Positions 40,072-50,430 of a DNA stretch of 64,000 nt are shown piece after piece. The notes below the pieces were generated by a model. It saw nothing but the letters and a program-made list of their open reading frames with translations. It was not told the origin of the DNA and ran no database searches. Position 1 is the stretch's first letter. The number at the start of each line of letters is the position of its first letter. This stretch comes from Thermodesulfobacteriota bacterium (GTDB lineage: Bacteria; Desulfobacterota_D; UBA1144), in NCBI GenBank assembly GCA_030835345.1, contig JAURPH010000006.1, positions 64,703 through 128,702 on the forward strand. Reading direction: 5' to 3'. The position numbers were made by a program, and so were the translations under genes.

Positions 40072-41277
40072 GTGAGAAAAAATATATTATTTATAAATCA
40101 TTCCATTCGTGATGGAGGTCCTGGTAGAAGCCTTTACTATTTATTAAAACACTTTGATTATAAAAACTTTAATGTAAATGTTTTAATACCATCAAAAAAT
40201 ATTTTTTCTGATAATCTTAAAAAAGCTAATTTAGATGTTAATGAAATAGTAAGACCAAATTTCCCAGAAAACTTAAAAAAACAAAATTTTAGTTTTTTTG
40301 GCAAGAAAATTTCAATTTTTTTTATTGACTTAATTATTAACATAATACGACTTTTTGTAATGCTTTTTCAAATGAAAAAGATTATAAAGGATGAAAAAAT
40401 AGATTTAATTTATTGTAATGGAACTCAAGCCAAAATATTTGGGGCATTAGTAGGGTTAGTATATAAAATTGAAATTATATGGCATGTTAGAAATATTCAA
40501 AGTAATTTCTTTTTAAAATGGCTTTTAAATACATGTTCAAAAATTGATTTTGTTAAAAGAATAATTTGTGTATCTAATGCGACTAAATCACAATTCAATG
40601 ATCAGTCAAAAGCCGTCGTTATTAATAATGGAATAGATACTAATGAGTATGTCCCATCAAAAGTTAAAGCTAAGCTTAGAAGCGAATTCAGTATTGATAA
40701 AGACAAAATTATTATTGGAACTGCTGGTAGAGTTGTTCCAAGAAAAGGGTTTGAATACTTCGTTCAATTGGCTGCTGAAATCTCACACAAATTTAAGAAG
40801 GATTGTATTTTTGTATTAGTTGGAGATACACCATTTTATTTTAATCAAAAATTGATGTTAGATTTAAAAAAGTCCGTTGATAATCTTAATATTTCAAAAA
40901 AATTTATTTTTACCGGTTATAAGAGTGATGTTGAATCATATATTACCGATTTTGATATTTTCTTTATTCCTTCAAGATATCCAGACCCCTTTCCACGAGT
41001 AGTTGTTGAGTCCATGTCTTTAGGAAAGCCCGTAATAGGGTTTAATATAGGAGGAATAGGGGAGGCAATAGATAATAATATCAACGGTTTTTCATTGGAT
41101 GTAGGTTCTAAAGATGTATCTAATCAGATAGTTAGGTTAATTGAAGATAATCAATTAAGAATGAGAATGGGATATGAATCTAGAAAGAAAGCAGTTGCTA
41201 AATATGACTCAAGGATAATAGCAAATAAAATAATCAATGAAATAAACTTACTCATTTCTAGTAGTTTTAAAACTTAA
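40072..41277 (+). CDS. glycosyltransferase family 1/GT4 (GTG start)
   Basis: FINHSIRDGGPGRSLYYLLKHF...IGTAGRVVPRKGFEYFVQLA...FFIPSRYPDPFPRVVVESMSLGKPVIGFNIGGIGEAI. Confidence 0.9.
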   Translation: MRKNILFINHSIRDGGPGRSLYYLLKHFDYKNFNVNVLIPSKNIFSDNLKKANLDVNEIVRPNFPENLKKQNFSFFGKKISIFFIDLIINIIRLFVMLFQMKKIIKDEKIDLIYCNGTQAKIFGALVGLVYKIEIIWHVRNIQSNFFLKWLLNTCSKIDFVKRIICVSNATKSQFNDQSKAVVINNGIDTNEYVPSKVKAKLRSEFSIDKDKIIIGTAGRVVPRKGFEYFVQLAAEISHKFKKDCIFVLVGDTPFYFNQKLMLDLKKSVDNLNISKKFIFTGYKSDVESYITDFDIFFIPSRYPDPFPRVVVESMSLGKPVIGFNIGGIGEAIDNNINGFSLDVGSKDVSNQIVRLIEDNQLRMRMGYESRKKAVAKYDSRIIANKIINEINLLISSSFKT

Positions 41278-42570
41278 TTTAATACTTACTCCAAAGAAAC
41301 CAAATTCTTTCCGAATCGATCTTTCAAGGAACTTTCTATAAGTATTAGGGATGTTTTTTGCAAAATTACAGTGTAAGACAAAAGATGGCGGTTCACCAAA
41401 TAGCTGAGTTGCATAATAAAGCTTAAGCCTTCTTCCTTTATCAACAGGAGCCTGGGATTTTTGAATCAAATTTTGCAAAAATTTATTAAATTTATTAATG
41501 TTTATTCTTGCTTTTAAATTAGCACTTAAAGAGTCAATAATTTTGTATACCTTTGAGACATTTTTCCCTTTTAATGCTGAAAGAACTAACGGAATAGCAT
41601 AGTTTATCTGTGGAAAAAATTGAAATGCCTTTTCGATAATAATATCTGGTTTATTTAGTTCTTTAGGTAGCAAATCAGACTTATTAATTCCAAGTATGAT
41701 TGCTTTATTATTTCTCTTGATAAAATTTAATATTTTAGCATCTTGTTTTGATGGCCCAAATTGAGAATCTACAAGAAAAATAATAATATTTGATCTTTCA
41801 ATTGTATCAATAGCTCGTGATGTTGAATAGTATTCTACTTTTTCATTGATTTTATTTTTCCTTCTTAGACCAGCAGTATCAATAAAAATATATTTTCTAT
41901 CATTTCTAATTAACTCTATATTGACTGTATCTCTGGTAGTTCCTGCAATTTCACTAACTATTGATATATCTTCATTTGCCAGCTTATTAATTAAAGTTGA
42001 TTTTCCAACATTAGGCTTACCAATAATAGCAATTTTTGCTATTGAATCATCAGCATCTAAGTTTTCAACATCTTTATTTTGTTTGAACTTTAAGGATATA
42101 AAGTTTCTGAGTTGCATAATATTTCTATTATGTTCTGCAGATAGAGTTATAAAATCTTTTAAGCCAAGCTTGTAAAATTCTGAGATATTATCGTTAAATT
42201 CCTTAGAATCAATTTTATTAACGACAGGTACAAAATCTTTCTTTTCTTTAATTATTAATTCAAGTATTTCTCGATCCTCATCTTGTAGTCCATTTTTACC
42301 ATCTAGTAGGAGTATTATAAGATTTGATTTTTTAATGATATGAAATATTTTTTCTCTAATTAAAGTTGGATAATGACCCTTATCTTTATCAAAACCCCCA
42401 GAGTCAACAAGTTTAAACTTTTTGTTATCAATATTGAAAGTATTTACAATTAAATCCCGTGTACTCCCAGGTTCACTATAAATTATTGATTGTCTTAGGC
42501 CTACAAGCCTATTAAATAATGTTGATTTGCCAACATTTGGTCTACCAACAATTGATATCAATGGTATCAT
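41248..42570 (-). CDS. der: ribosome-associated GTPase Der/EngA
   Basis: Two G domains: IVGRPNVGKSTLFNRL and IIGKPNVGKSTLINKL. Confidence 0.97.
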   Translation of the reverse strand: MIPLISIVGRPNVGKSTLFNRLVGLRQSIIYSEPGSTRDLIVNTFNIDNKKFKLVDSGGFDKDKGHYPTLIREKIFHIIKKSNLIILLLDGKNGLQDEDREILELIIKEKKDFVPVVNKIDSKEFNDNISEFYKLGLKDFITLSAEHNRNIMQLRNFISLKFKQNKDVENLDADDSIAKIAIIGKPNVGKSTLINKLANEDISIVSEIAGTTRDTVNIELIRNDRKYIFIDTAGLRRKNKINEKVEYYSTSRAIDTIERSNIIIFLVDSQFGPSKQDAKILNFIKRNNKAIILGINKSDLLPKELNKPDIIIEKAFQFFPQINYAIPLVLSALKGKNVSKVYKIIDSLSANLKARININKFNKFLQNLIQKSQAPVDKGRRLKLYYATQLFGEPPSFVLHCNFAKNIPNTYRKFLERSIRKEFGFFGVSIKLSFKTTRNE

Positions 42571-42578
42571 CTTTCTAA

Positions 42579-42998
42579 ATGCCCCTTATAATTACTGACA
42601 CTAATAACTATACTAAAAGATTCAATAAATCAATTTTACAAAAAATTTTGAAAAAAAGTTTAACTTTTTTAAAGTTATCTAATAAAGAGATTCACATAAA
42701 TTTTATATCAGATTATAGAATGAAAAAATTAAATATTGAGTATAGAAGTATTTATCAAACCACTGATGTTTTAAGTTTTTTTTATGACGATACTTACAAT
42801 AATATATATGGAGAAATATTTATTTCGTTGAAATATTGTGAGAAAAATATTAAAAAAAACGGAAATACATTAATTAAAGAGCTTTCAATTCTTTGTATTC
42901 ATGGTTTTTTACATTTACTTGGGCACGATCATGATAATCCAGAAAAAGAAAGAAAGATGTTTCAATTGCAGGAAAAGATTTATAGAAAATCTAAATAA
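42579..42998 (+). CDS. ybeY: rRNA maturation endoribonuclease YbeY
   Basis: LNIEYRSIYQTTDVLSFFYDD...LSILCIHGFLHLLGHDHDNPEKERKMFQLQEKI. Confidence 0.94.
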   Translation: MPLIITDTNNYTKRFNKSILQKILKKSLTFLKLSNKEIHINFISDYRMKKLNIEYRSIYQTTDVLSFFYDDTYNNIYGEIFISLKYCEKNIKKNGNTLIKELSILCIHGFLHLLGHDHDNPEKERKMFQLQEKIYRKSK

Positions 42999-43002
42999 AT
43001 CT

Positions 43003-43545
43003 TTATACTTCATTTTTTGGATTTAACGACTCATCAGCATCTGCAAATTCTTCAATATCAGGAACCTCATTAATATTATTTAAACTAAAGATCTCTAAAA
43101 ACAATTCAGTGGTTGAATAAAGAAAAGGTCTTCCTGGTGCATCTTTTTCGCCAGATATTTTAATTAATTCTCTATCTATAAGGACATTGATTGTACCAAT
43201 TGAATCAACACCTCTCAGTTTGTCAATTTCTACTTTTGTAACAGGTTGTTTTTTTGCAATTATTCCTAAAACCTCTAGTGCTGCCTTGCTTAGTTTGTAA
43301 GGTTTTTTATTAATATATTCTGTTATCATTTCTTTAAAATTTTCTCTTGTTCTGAAATGAAAACCATTATTAGCCCTCTCTATATAAAACGAATGGTTAA
43401 GAGAGTTCCACTCTGTAACTAGATCATTAGCAACATTTTCAATAACTACTTTTTCTTCTTCAAGTTGTTCTTGAATATCTTCTATTGTTATAGGCTTATC
43501 ACTAATGAAAATTAATGCTTCAACCTTTTTTTTTAAATCATCCAT
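43003..43545 (-). CDS. scpB: segregation and condensation protein B
   Basis: KVEALIFISDKPITIEDIQ...LSKAALEVLGIIAKKQPVTKVEIDKLRGVDS. Confidence 0.95.
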   Translation of the reverse strand: MDDLKKKVEALIFISDKPITIEDIQEQLEEEKVVIENVANDLVTEWNSLNHSFYIERANNGFHFRTRENFKEMITEYINKKPYKLSKAALEVLGIIAKKQPVTKVEIDKLRGVDSIGTINVLIDRELIKISGEKDAPGRPFLYSTTELFLEIFSLNNINEVPDIEEFADADESLNPKNEV

Positions 43546-43549
43546 ATTT

Positions 43550-44275
43550 TTACCTCTTAAAGAAAGTTATTTTATGATTATCTTCTTGCTCCAAATCCAC
43601 AAACTCTTCTTTTATTAACTCTAAAATTATTAAGAAAGAGAGAATGATATTCTCTTTACTCAAAGTTTCATTAAAAATTTCACTAAACGATATTCTATTA
43701 TTATTTTCAATCATGAATTGAATCTCGCGCTTTCTCTCCTCTTGATTTAAAATTTCTTCTTTCAAATCAATTGTTGGCACTTCTTTATATTTTTTCTGGC
43801 TTAAAAGATTCTTAACAGAAGTGACAAGTTTCCATACATCAGTATTTTCAACTTTCCATATAGTCTTTTCTTGAAAAGAGTTGTCTTGATTACGTTTAAA
43901 GGTATCTCTTCCGAGCAAATTCCTTGAATTTAAATCTTTTGATAAAAGTCTGTATTTTTTATACTCCTTTAACATATTTAAAAGATCTAATTCATTCTCT
44001 TCCTCTTTAAGCTCATCTTCTACTTCTTCTGTTGGCAACAAAGACCTTGATTTTATTCTAGTTAGTTCAGCTGCGATTACTATGTATTCACCTATGTTTT
44101 CAAAATTAAATTCTTTTAAAAGTTCTACATAGTCCAAATATTGTTGTGTAACACTAGCTAGCGATAAATCTTGTATATCCAGATCCTTATCCTTTATCAA
44201 TGTTAGAAGTAAGTCCAAAGGGCCTTCAAATATATCCAGCTTTAGTTTATAGGAGTCATTTTCATGCATATCCAT
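43550..44275 (-). CDS. scpA: segregation and condensation protein A
   Basis: YKLKLDIFEGPLDLLLTLIKDKDLDIQDLSLASVTQQYLDY. Confidence 0.95.
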   Translation of the reverse strand: MDMHENDSYKLKLDIFEGPLDLLLTLIKDKDLDIQDLSLASVTQQYLDYVELLKEFNFENIGEYIVIAAELTRIKSRSLLPTEEVEDELKEEENELDLLNMLKEYKKYRLLSKDLNSRNLLGRDTFKRNQDNSFQEKTIWKVENTDVWKLVTSVKNLLSQKKYKEVPTIDLKEEILNQEERKREIQFMIENNNRISFSEIFNETLSKENIILSFLIILELIKEEFVDLEQEDNHKITFFKR

Positions 44276-44904
44276 TATAGAAAGAAAATAGCATTTGGTA
44301 TCAATAAATCCACTATTAAATTTATGGGACTTAATAAAATAAAGGAATAAGATTTTATAAGGAAAAATAATACAATAATTAAGAAAATCGAATATTTTCT
44401 TAAATAGTAATCATATTTATCAGCTATTTTATCTGGCAAAAAACTATAAATAATATTTCCACCATCAAGTGGTGGTACAGGTAAAAGATTAAATATACCA
44501 AGTGCAACATTTAAATAAATCATAATAACAAAAAATTTAGCTATGTCTTGATTTCCACCCTCTAAAGGATTAAAACCAAAAAGATTAAAAATTAGTGCAA
44601 AAAAAATAGCTATTATAAAATTAGACAAAGGCCCTGCTAATGCAACAATATATAGGCTTTTTCTCCCTCTCTTAAGGTTTTTCATTACTACTGGTACTGG
44701 TTTAGCCCAACCTATACCTATAAATATTATTGCAAGAGTCCCTAATATGTCTAAATGTTTTAATGGATTTAAAGTAAGTCTTCCAAGCGATTTTGCTGTA
44801 TTGTCTCCTAATAAAAGTGCAGAGTAAGCATGACTAAATTCATGAACAGTTAATGAAAACAAAACAATAGGAAGGATAATAAGAAGTAGTTCCATATTTA
44901 TCAT
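44275..44904 (-). CDS. M50 family site-2-protease-like membrane protease
   Basis: VHEFSHAYSALLLGD...NLLPVPPLDGGNIIYSFLP. Confidence 0.9.
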   Translation of the reverse strand: MINMELLLIILPIVLFSLTVHEFSHAYSALLLGDNTAKSLGRLTLNPLKHLDILGTLAIIFIGIGWAKPVPVVMKNLKRGRKSLYIVALAGPLSNFIIAIFFALIFNLFGFNPLEGGNQDIAKFFVIMIYLNVALGIFNLLPVPPLDGGNIIYSFLPDKIADKYDYYLRKYSIFLIIVLFFLIKSYSFILLSPINLIVDLLIPNAIFFL

Positions 44905-45932
44905 TTAGCTTCACCACCAGTAAATGGACCATAGTTATCAAGGATGGCTTTTTTTTCAAGAACTTTATCCAGATATCTATCAGTAGTAGATACTGACGAA
45001 TGTCCTAGAAAGTCTCTAATTTCAATTATATCGTTACCATCATTATGCAGATGGGTACCTATTGAATGCCTAAACATGTGGGGACTTATCGACTTATATT
45101 TCACTTTCCCATTTCTACGGATAGTAAATTTTGTATTTTTAAAAGCTTCAGAGCATATTTTTTTTACAATTTTAAGGACTGAGTGTCTTGAGATAAATGA
45201 AATATTATCTTCACCTTTATTTTTATAAAATTTAACAAATAAATAATTAGATTTTTCGCCTTTTAATATGGATTCCCTATCTGTTTCTATATAGTTAAGA
45301 ACATTCTTGTAAGATGGGACGGGTTGCTCTCTATACTTAGCCCCTTTACCCATAATGATAATATGAGGGTTGGCATTATTAAATTTTAAATCAATTAGTT
45401 TTATGTTGATTAATTCACTTACCCTTAAGCCACAATAATAAAGTAATTCAATTATAACCTTATCTCTTATTGGGGTTTTTGATCCACTCTGGTTAAAGCT
45501 ATCAGAATTAAGATATTTAAAAATAATTTCTATCTCTTCAATTGTAAGTGTTTGATGATCAACATTTGATTTAGATAATCTTTTTACTAGAGGAGAAGTT
45601 TCTATTAGCTTCTTATGAACCATATATTTAAAAAAGCTCGATAATGTCGCAATTACTCTATTTTTTGATGTTTCACTTCTAGACCCCGTTACACTTTTTG
45701 AAATTTGACCATTTCTTTTTTTCCATATTCTTGTATAAGAATTAAATGATTCAGAAGAATAAAAATTTTTAATTGTTTCTTTGTCTATATCTTTTGGACT
45801 ATCAATATTCTTTGATTTTAAAAATTTATAAAAGAGATTAAGATCTTTTTGGTATGAACTAAAGGTATTATTTGTAATGCTGTTATTGGATACTTGTTTT
45901 TGTTTTAAAAATTTATCAATAACATTTTGCAT
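44901..45932 (-). CDS. tyrosine recombinase, XerC/XerD type
   Basis: RDKVIIELLYYCGLRVSELINIKLIDL...SPHMFRHSIGTHLHNDGNDIIEIRDFLGHSSVSTTDRYLD. Confidence 0.9.
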   Translation of the reverse strand: MQNVIDKFLKQKQVSNNSITNNTFSSYQKDLNLFYKFLKSKNIDSPKDIDKETIKNFYSSESFNSYTRIWKKRNGQISKSVTGSRSETSKNRVIATLSSFFKYMVHKKLIETSPLVKRLSKSNVDHQTLTIEEIEIIFKYLNSDSFNQSGSKTPIRDKVIIELLYYCGLRVSELINIKLIDLKFNNANPHIIIMGKGAKYREQPVPSYKNVLNYIETDRESILKGEKSNYLFVKFYKNKGEDNISFISRHSVLKIVKKICSEAFKNTKFTIRRNGKVKYKSISPHMFRHSIGTHLHNDGNDIIEIRDFLGHSSVSTTDRYLDKVLEKKAILDNYGPFTGGEAK

Positions 45933-45938
45933 AAAGTT

Positions 45939-47192
45939 TTATGTACCACTCTCCCATGAGTTAAGATATAAATCTTGTTCTTTAGTTAACTTGTCTATAG
46001 TAATGCCCATAGATTTAAGTTTAATTTGTGCAACTTTTTCATCAATTCTAGTAGGTACATCATATACTTTGTTTTCTAATTTTTTATGATTTTTTACTAC
46101 ATATTCTGCACATAATGCTTGGTTAGCAAAACTCATATCCATAACACTAGAAGGATGACCTTCAGCAGCTGATAGATTGACTAATCTTCCATCTGATAAA
46201 ATATAAACCTTCTTCTTACCCAAGGTGTATTCTTCAATATCTGTTCTAATGCTTCTTTTTTTTGAAGACATCTTCTTTAGTGCATCGATATTTATTTCTA
46301 CATTGAAGTGCCCAGCATTGGAAACAATTGCACCATCTTTCATTAATTTAAAATGATGTTTATCAATAACATTTATATTTCCAGTAACAGAACAGATAAA
46401 ATCAGCTATCTTAAAGGCATCATTGCCACTCATCACTCTAAATCCATCCATTCTTGCTTCTAATGCTTTAGTTGGATCAATTTCTGTTACAATTACATTC
46501 GCTCCTAGGCCATGGGCTCTCATTGCAAGACCTTTACCACACCAACCATAACCACAAACAACAAAGTTTTTTCCGGCAACTAATCTATTAGTTGCTCTCA
46601 TGATGCTATCCATTACACTTTGTCCTGTACCATATCTATTATCAAAAAGATGTTTAGTGAAAGCATTATTAACTGCAACTATGGGATAATTCAAAACACC
46701 ATTTGCTGACATACTATTAAGTCTTATAACCCCAGTTGTGGTCTCTTCTGTCCCGCCAATTATATTTTTTAAATACTTTTTATGCGATTTATGAACAAGC
46801 CCAACTAAATCACAACCGTCATCCATTGTTATGTTTGGTTCAATAGTAAGAGAGTCGACAATATGTTTATAGTAGCCTCTATTGTTAATTCCTTTGATAG
46901 CAAAAGTTGCAATTCCATGGTCTTTAACTAGGTGTGCAGCAACATCATCCTGAGTAGATAGAGGGTTGGATGCACAACATGCAACATTAGCACCTGCATT
47001 TTTTAATGTTATTAGAAGGTTTGCTGTTTCAGTTGTTACATGTAAACAAGCTGCAACATTAATATTTTTTAATGGTTTGGATTTAGACATAGATACATTA
47101 ATTGTTTCAAGTACTGGCATATCCCTGTAGGCCCATTCAACTCTATCTCTACCTTGTTTATTTAAACCTAAATCTTTTACATCTGATTTCAC
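45939..47192 (-). CDS. ahcY: adenosylhomocysteinase
   Basis: RVEWAYRDMPVL...AACLHVTTETANLLITL...YGTGQSVMDSIMRATNRLVAGKNFVVCGYGWCGKGLAMRAHGLGA. Confidence 0.96.
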   Translation of the reverse strand: MKSDVKDLGLNKQGRDRVEWAYRDMPVLETINVSMSKSKPLKNINVAACLHVTTETANLLITLKNAGANVACCASNPLSTQDDVAAHLVKDHGIATFAIKGINNRGYYKHIVDSLTIEPNITMDDGCDLVGLVHKSHKKYLKNIIGGTEETTTGVIRLNSMSANGVLNYPIVAVNNAFTKHLFDNRYGTGQSVMDSIMRATNRLVAGKNFVVCGYGWCGKGLAMRAHGLGANVIVTEIDPTKALEARMDGFRVMSGNDAFKIADFICSVTGNINVIDKHHFKLMKDGAIVSNAGHFNVEINIDALKKMSSKKRSIRTDIEEYTLGKKKVYILSDGRLVNLSAAEGHPSSVMDMSFANQALCAEYVVKNHKKLENKVYDVPTRIDEKVAQIKLKSMGITIDKLTKEQDLYLNSWESGT

Positions 47193-47219
47193 AAAAACCC
47201 TCCCACAGAACTAATATAA

Positions 47220-48377
47220 CTATAAATCAGCAATTTTTTTAGACATATTTACCTTTTCCCATTCAAAATCTTTATCTATTCTCCCAAAATGACCATATGA
47301 TGCAGTTTCTCGATAAATTGGGCGAAGTAAATTGAGACTATCGATTATACCTTTTGGCGTACAATTAAATATATTTAATATGTTGTTTAATAAATTTTCG
47401 ATTTTATCTTCTGATATGCTATCAGTTGTATTAATATTAAATGAAACAGGCTCTGGTTTACCTATAGCATATGCAAGTTGAATTTCACAATTATTAAGAA
47501 GTCCTGAAGCTACGATATTCTTTGCCATATATCTAGCCATGTAACATGCACTTCTATCAACTTTAGTAGGATCTTTACCTGAAAAAGCTCCACCACCATG
47601 TTTTGCCCATCCACCATAGGTGTCCACAATTATTTTTCTTCCCGTTAAACCTGTATCACCTTGAGGACCGCCAATAACAAATCTTCCAGTAGGATTAATT
47701 ATAAATTTTGTTTTCTCTGATATTAAATGGTTTGGGATTTCTTTTTTTATAATCTCTTCAACGATAGATTCTTTTAAATCTTTATCTGAAACCTCATCAG
47801 AATGCTGGCTGGAAATTAGAACAGTATGAACATACTCTGCTTTATTATTTTTATATTTTATTGAAACTTGTGATTTACCATCGGGTCTTAAAAAGGGGAT
47901 TAGATTTTTTTTCCTTTTTTCAGCTAATGCTTTGGTCAACTTGTGAGCTAGAAGAATAGGATAGGGCATACATTCTTCGTTTTCATTTGTTGCATATCCA
48001 AACATCAACCCCTGGTCTCCAGCACCAATTATATCTGAATCTTTCTGGTCAACGCCCATTGATATATCGGCAGATTGTTCTTCAATATAAAGATCAATAA
48101 TACAATTATTTGCATTAAAACCTTTTGATTCGTCATCATATCCGATATCTAATAATGTATTTTTTACTACTTCCTCATAATTAATTTTTACATTTGATTT
48201 AATTTCAGCCGAAAGAATAACTCTATTTCTAGTAATAAGTGTTTCACAAGCTACACGAGCATTTGGATCATCTTTTATTATTTCATCAAGCACAGAATCA
48301 GATATTTGATCAGCAACTTTATCCGGATGTCCTTCTGTTACTGATTCAGAGGAAAAAATAAATTCATTCATCGACAT
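47220..48377 (-). CDS. metK: S-adenosylmethionine synthetase
   Basis: FSSESVTEGHPDKVADQISDSVLDEI...GAGDQGLMFGYATNE...GGGAFSGKDPTKVDRSACYMARYMAKN. Confidence 0.98.
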   Translation of the reverse strand: MSMNEFIFSSESVTEGHPDKVADQISDSVLDEIIKDDPNARVACETLITRNRVILSAEIKSNVKINYEEVVKNTLLDIGYDDESKGFNANNCIIDLYIEEQSADISMGVDQKDSDIIGAGDQGLMFGYATNENEECMPYPILLAHKLTKALAEKRKKNLIPFLRPDGKSQVSIKYKNNKAEYVHTVLISSQHSDEVSDKDLKESIVEEIIKKEIPNHLISEKTKFIINPTGRFVIGGPQGDTGLTGRKIIVDTYGGWAKHGGGAFSGKDPTKVDRSACYMARYMAKNIVASGLLNNCEIQLAYAIGKPEPVSFNINTTDSISEDKIENLLNNILNIFNCTPKGIIDSLNLLRPIYRETASYGHFGRIDKDFEWEKVNMSKKIADL

Positions 48378-48453
48378 GGCTTTTATGATACTATAAAAAT
48401 GAATTTAATAAACAAGTAACTACAAGCATTTTATAGTGTTATAATCTGAAACT

Positions 48454-49131
48454 ATGAATAATTTTATTTCAGCATCTATAATAGCAGCGGATTTCTGGAA
48501 TCTTGAGAAGGAATTTAAAGAATTAAATAAAACTAAAATTAAATTGATACACTATGATATTATGGATGGTCATTTTGTTCCCAATATAACAATTGGGTCA
48601 TGTGAATTAGATTCTTTAGTGAATAAATCAAAAATCGGTCTAGATTTACATTTTATGGTAGAAAATCCAGATCATATTGTTCCTTTTTTTGTAGAAAAAT
48701 ATAAGAATACAACAGTAAAAAATATAACAGTACATTCTGAAGTTTGTGTAAATATAAAAAAACTCTCAAGACTCGTAAAAAAACATGGAATAGGTTTTGG
48801 CTTAGCTATAAATCCTAAAACATCTATTAATAGAATTATTGAGAATCTCAAATACATTGATTTGGCATTAGTTATGACGGTTGAACCCGGTTTTGCTGGT
48901 CAATCATTAATAAAAAGTTGTTTAACTAAGATTTCAAAACTTAATTCTTATTTAAAAAAAAATAATCTAGATATTCCTATTCAAGTTGATGGAGGAATAA
49001 AATTAGACAATATATCAAAACTGAAAGAAGTAGGGTCAAATATAATCGTATCTGGAACAGGGATATTCAATACAAAAAATTATAAAAAAACAGTTGATGA
49101 AATGGATAAAATAATTAACGAGGATTTATAG
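48454..49131 (+). CDS. rpe: ribulose-phosphate 3-epimerase
   Basis: ISASIIAADFWNLEKE...HYDIMDGHFVPNITIG...VMTVEPGFAGQ...IQVDGGIKLDNI. Confidence 0.95.
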   Translation: MNNFISASIIAADFWNLEKEFKELNKTKIKLIHYDIMDGHFVPNITIGSCELDSLVNKSKIGLDLHFMVENPDHIVPFFVEKYKNTTVKNITVHSEVCVNIKKLSRLVKKHGIGFGLAINPKTSINRIIENLKYIDLALVMTVEPGFAGQSLIKSCLTKISKLNSYLKKNNLDIPIQVDGGIKLDNISKLKEVGSNIIVSGTGIFNTKNYKKTVDEMDKIINEDL

Positions 49132-49935
49132 ATGCTAAATACAAAACTCAAAAAAAAAGTTATTACACATGAGCAAGAGTTTTTATCCCTTTTAGACTTT
49201 TATGAAGATGGTGAATTTTCTAAGGTAAAGTTTAAGTCTGGATATCAAAATGATAATATAATTTTTGAAGATAATAAGGTTAGGTTTTGCCCAAAGAATA
49301 TTGCAATTAATAATTATAATATTGCAAAAATCCCAGCAAGATATAGTAAGTGTAAGAATATTACTTTAGATAATGGTGGCTGGGAAATCATTGGAACAGA
49401 TAAAAGTATACAAGATGCTTTAAATTACAGTGTTGAATACACTAAAAATTATCCAAACAATCCCCCTCCTTTTTTTGTTGGAACTCCTGGTGCAGGCAAA
49501 ACTCATTTATCAGTTTCAATAATTACTGAATTAATTTTTCAACATGGAAAGAAATGTCTCTTTAAGCAATTCAGAGATTTGCTTTCAGATATTAAAGATA
49601 TTTATGTAAAAAATGAATCTGAAAAAGAATATGTAGATAAATTATGTAAATTTGATGTTTTAGTTATTGACGATTTAGGTGCTACAAGGATGAGTGAATG
49701 GGAAACCAGTGTATTAGATAATCTTATAGCAAATAGATATAACTCAAAAAAACATACAATCTTTAGTTCAAATTTAGCTTTTCTTGATAGCAAATTGTAT
49801 AAAGTTACTTCAAAAGACTTAGTACTAGATTATAAAATAGGTGAGAGAAATATTTCTAGAATTTTTGAAATGTGCACCATACTTGAAACGAAAGGTAAGG
49901 ACTATAGGAAAAAGAATAAAATTAAAAAGTTATAA
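49132..49935 (+). CDS. DnaC/IstB-like AAA+ ATPase
   Basis: PPFFVGTPGAGKTHLSVSIITELI...FDVLVIDDLGATRMSEWETSVLDNLIANRYNSKKHTIFSSNLAF. Confidence 0.82.
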   Translation: MLNTKLKKKVITHEQEFLSLLDFYEDGEFSKVKFKSGYQNDNIIFEDNKVRFCPKNIAINNYNIAKIPARYSKCKNITLDNGGWEIIGTDKSIQDALNYSVEYTKNYPNNPPPFFVGTPGAGKTHLSVSIITELIFQHGKKCLFKQFRDLLSDIKDIYVKNESEKEYVDKLCKFDVLVIDDLGATRMSEWETSVLDNLIANRYNSKKHTIFSSNLAFLDSKLYKVTSKDLVLDYKIGERNISRIFEMCTILETKGKDYRKKNKIKKL

Positions 49936-50278
49936 TAGTGAAACCATCGTCTACTAATTTTTTAAAGCTAGGGTGACCATTATATTCGCTCAATTGTTCA
50001 ATGTTACATGATTCTGCATCTTTAGTAACACCAAAAGCACCAGCACAATAGCCACATACTCCAGCTACTTTATCTTTAACTGAGTCAAACAGATCATTAT
50101 ACTTTCCGCCTTCTTCTGTAAATTTATTAATCCACTTTGTGCCAGCACCATCAAAAATGATTAAAACCTCATCATTTGCATCTTTAAATTCTTTTGCTGT
50201 CATAAGACCATTTACAGCTCTACCAAAATCACCTGGTCCTGCTGTATCTGCTAAAATTACTATTGCTACTTTTGACAT
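49922..50278 (-). CDS. DsrE-family-like protein
   Basis: KVAIVILADTAGPGDFGRAVNGLMTAKEF...EVLIIFDGAGTKWI...VAGVCGYCAGAFGV. Confidence 0.75.
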   Translation of the reverse strand: MSKVAIVILADTAGPGDFGRAVNGLMTAKEFKDANDEVLIIFDGAGTKWINKFTEEGGKYNDLFDSVKDKVAGVCGYCAGAFGVTKDAESCNIEQLSEYNGHPSFKKLVDDGFTIITF

Positions 50279-50430
50279 AAAACACTCCTTTATTACTAAT
50301 ATAAACCATCTAGGATTGTTCTTCTAGTGGACTAAGAGATTGTAATAGTAAAAAAGATAGTATAGTATAAAAAGAATATTAGATTAGTTTGACCATAATA
50401 TATTTAAAGTTAGAAGCATAGAGGAATATT

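Noticed and set aside
44901-45932. Xer-type recombinase as evidence for an integrative element
   Set aside because: It sits among housekeeping genes (M50 protease, scpAB, ahcY) with no attachment repeats or cargo; most likely the chromosomal XerC/D.
45939-48400. SAM or SAH riboswitch near metK/ahcY
   Set aside because: The metK upstream gap is short and the metK-ahcY gap is 27 nt, with no structured leader visible; not enough room for a known class.
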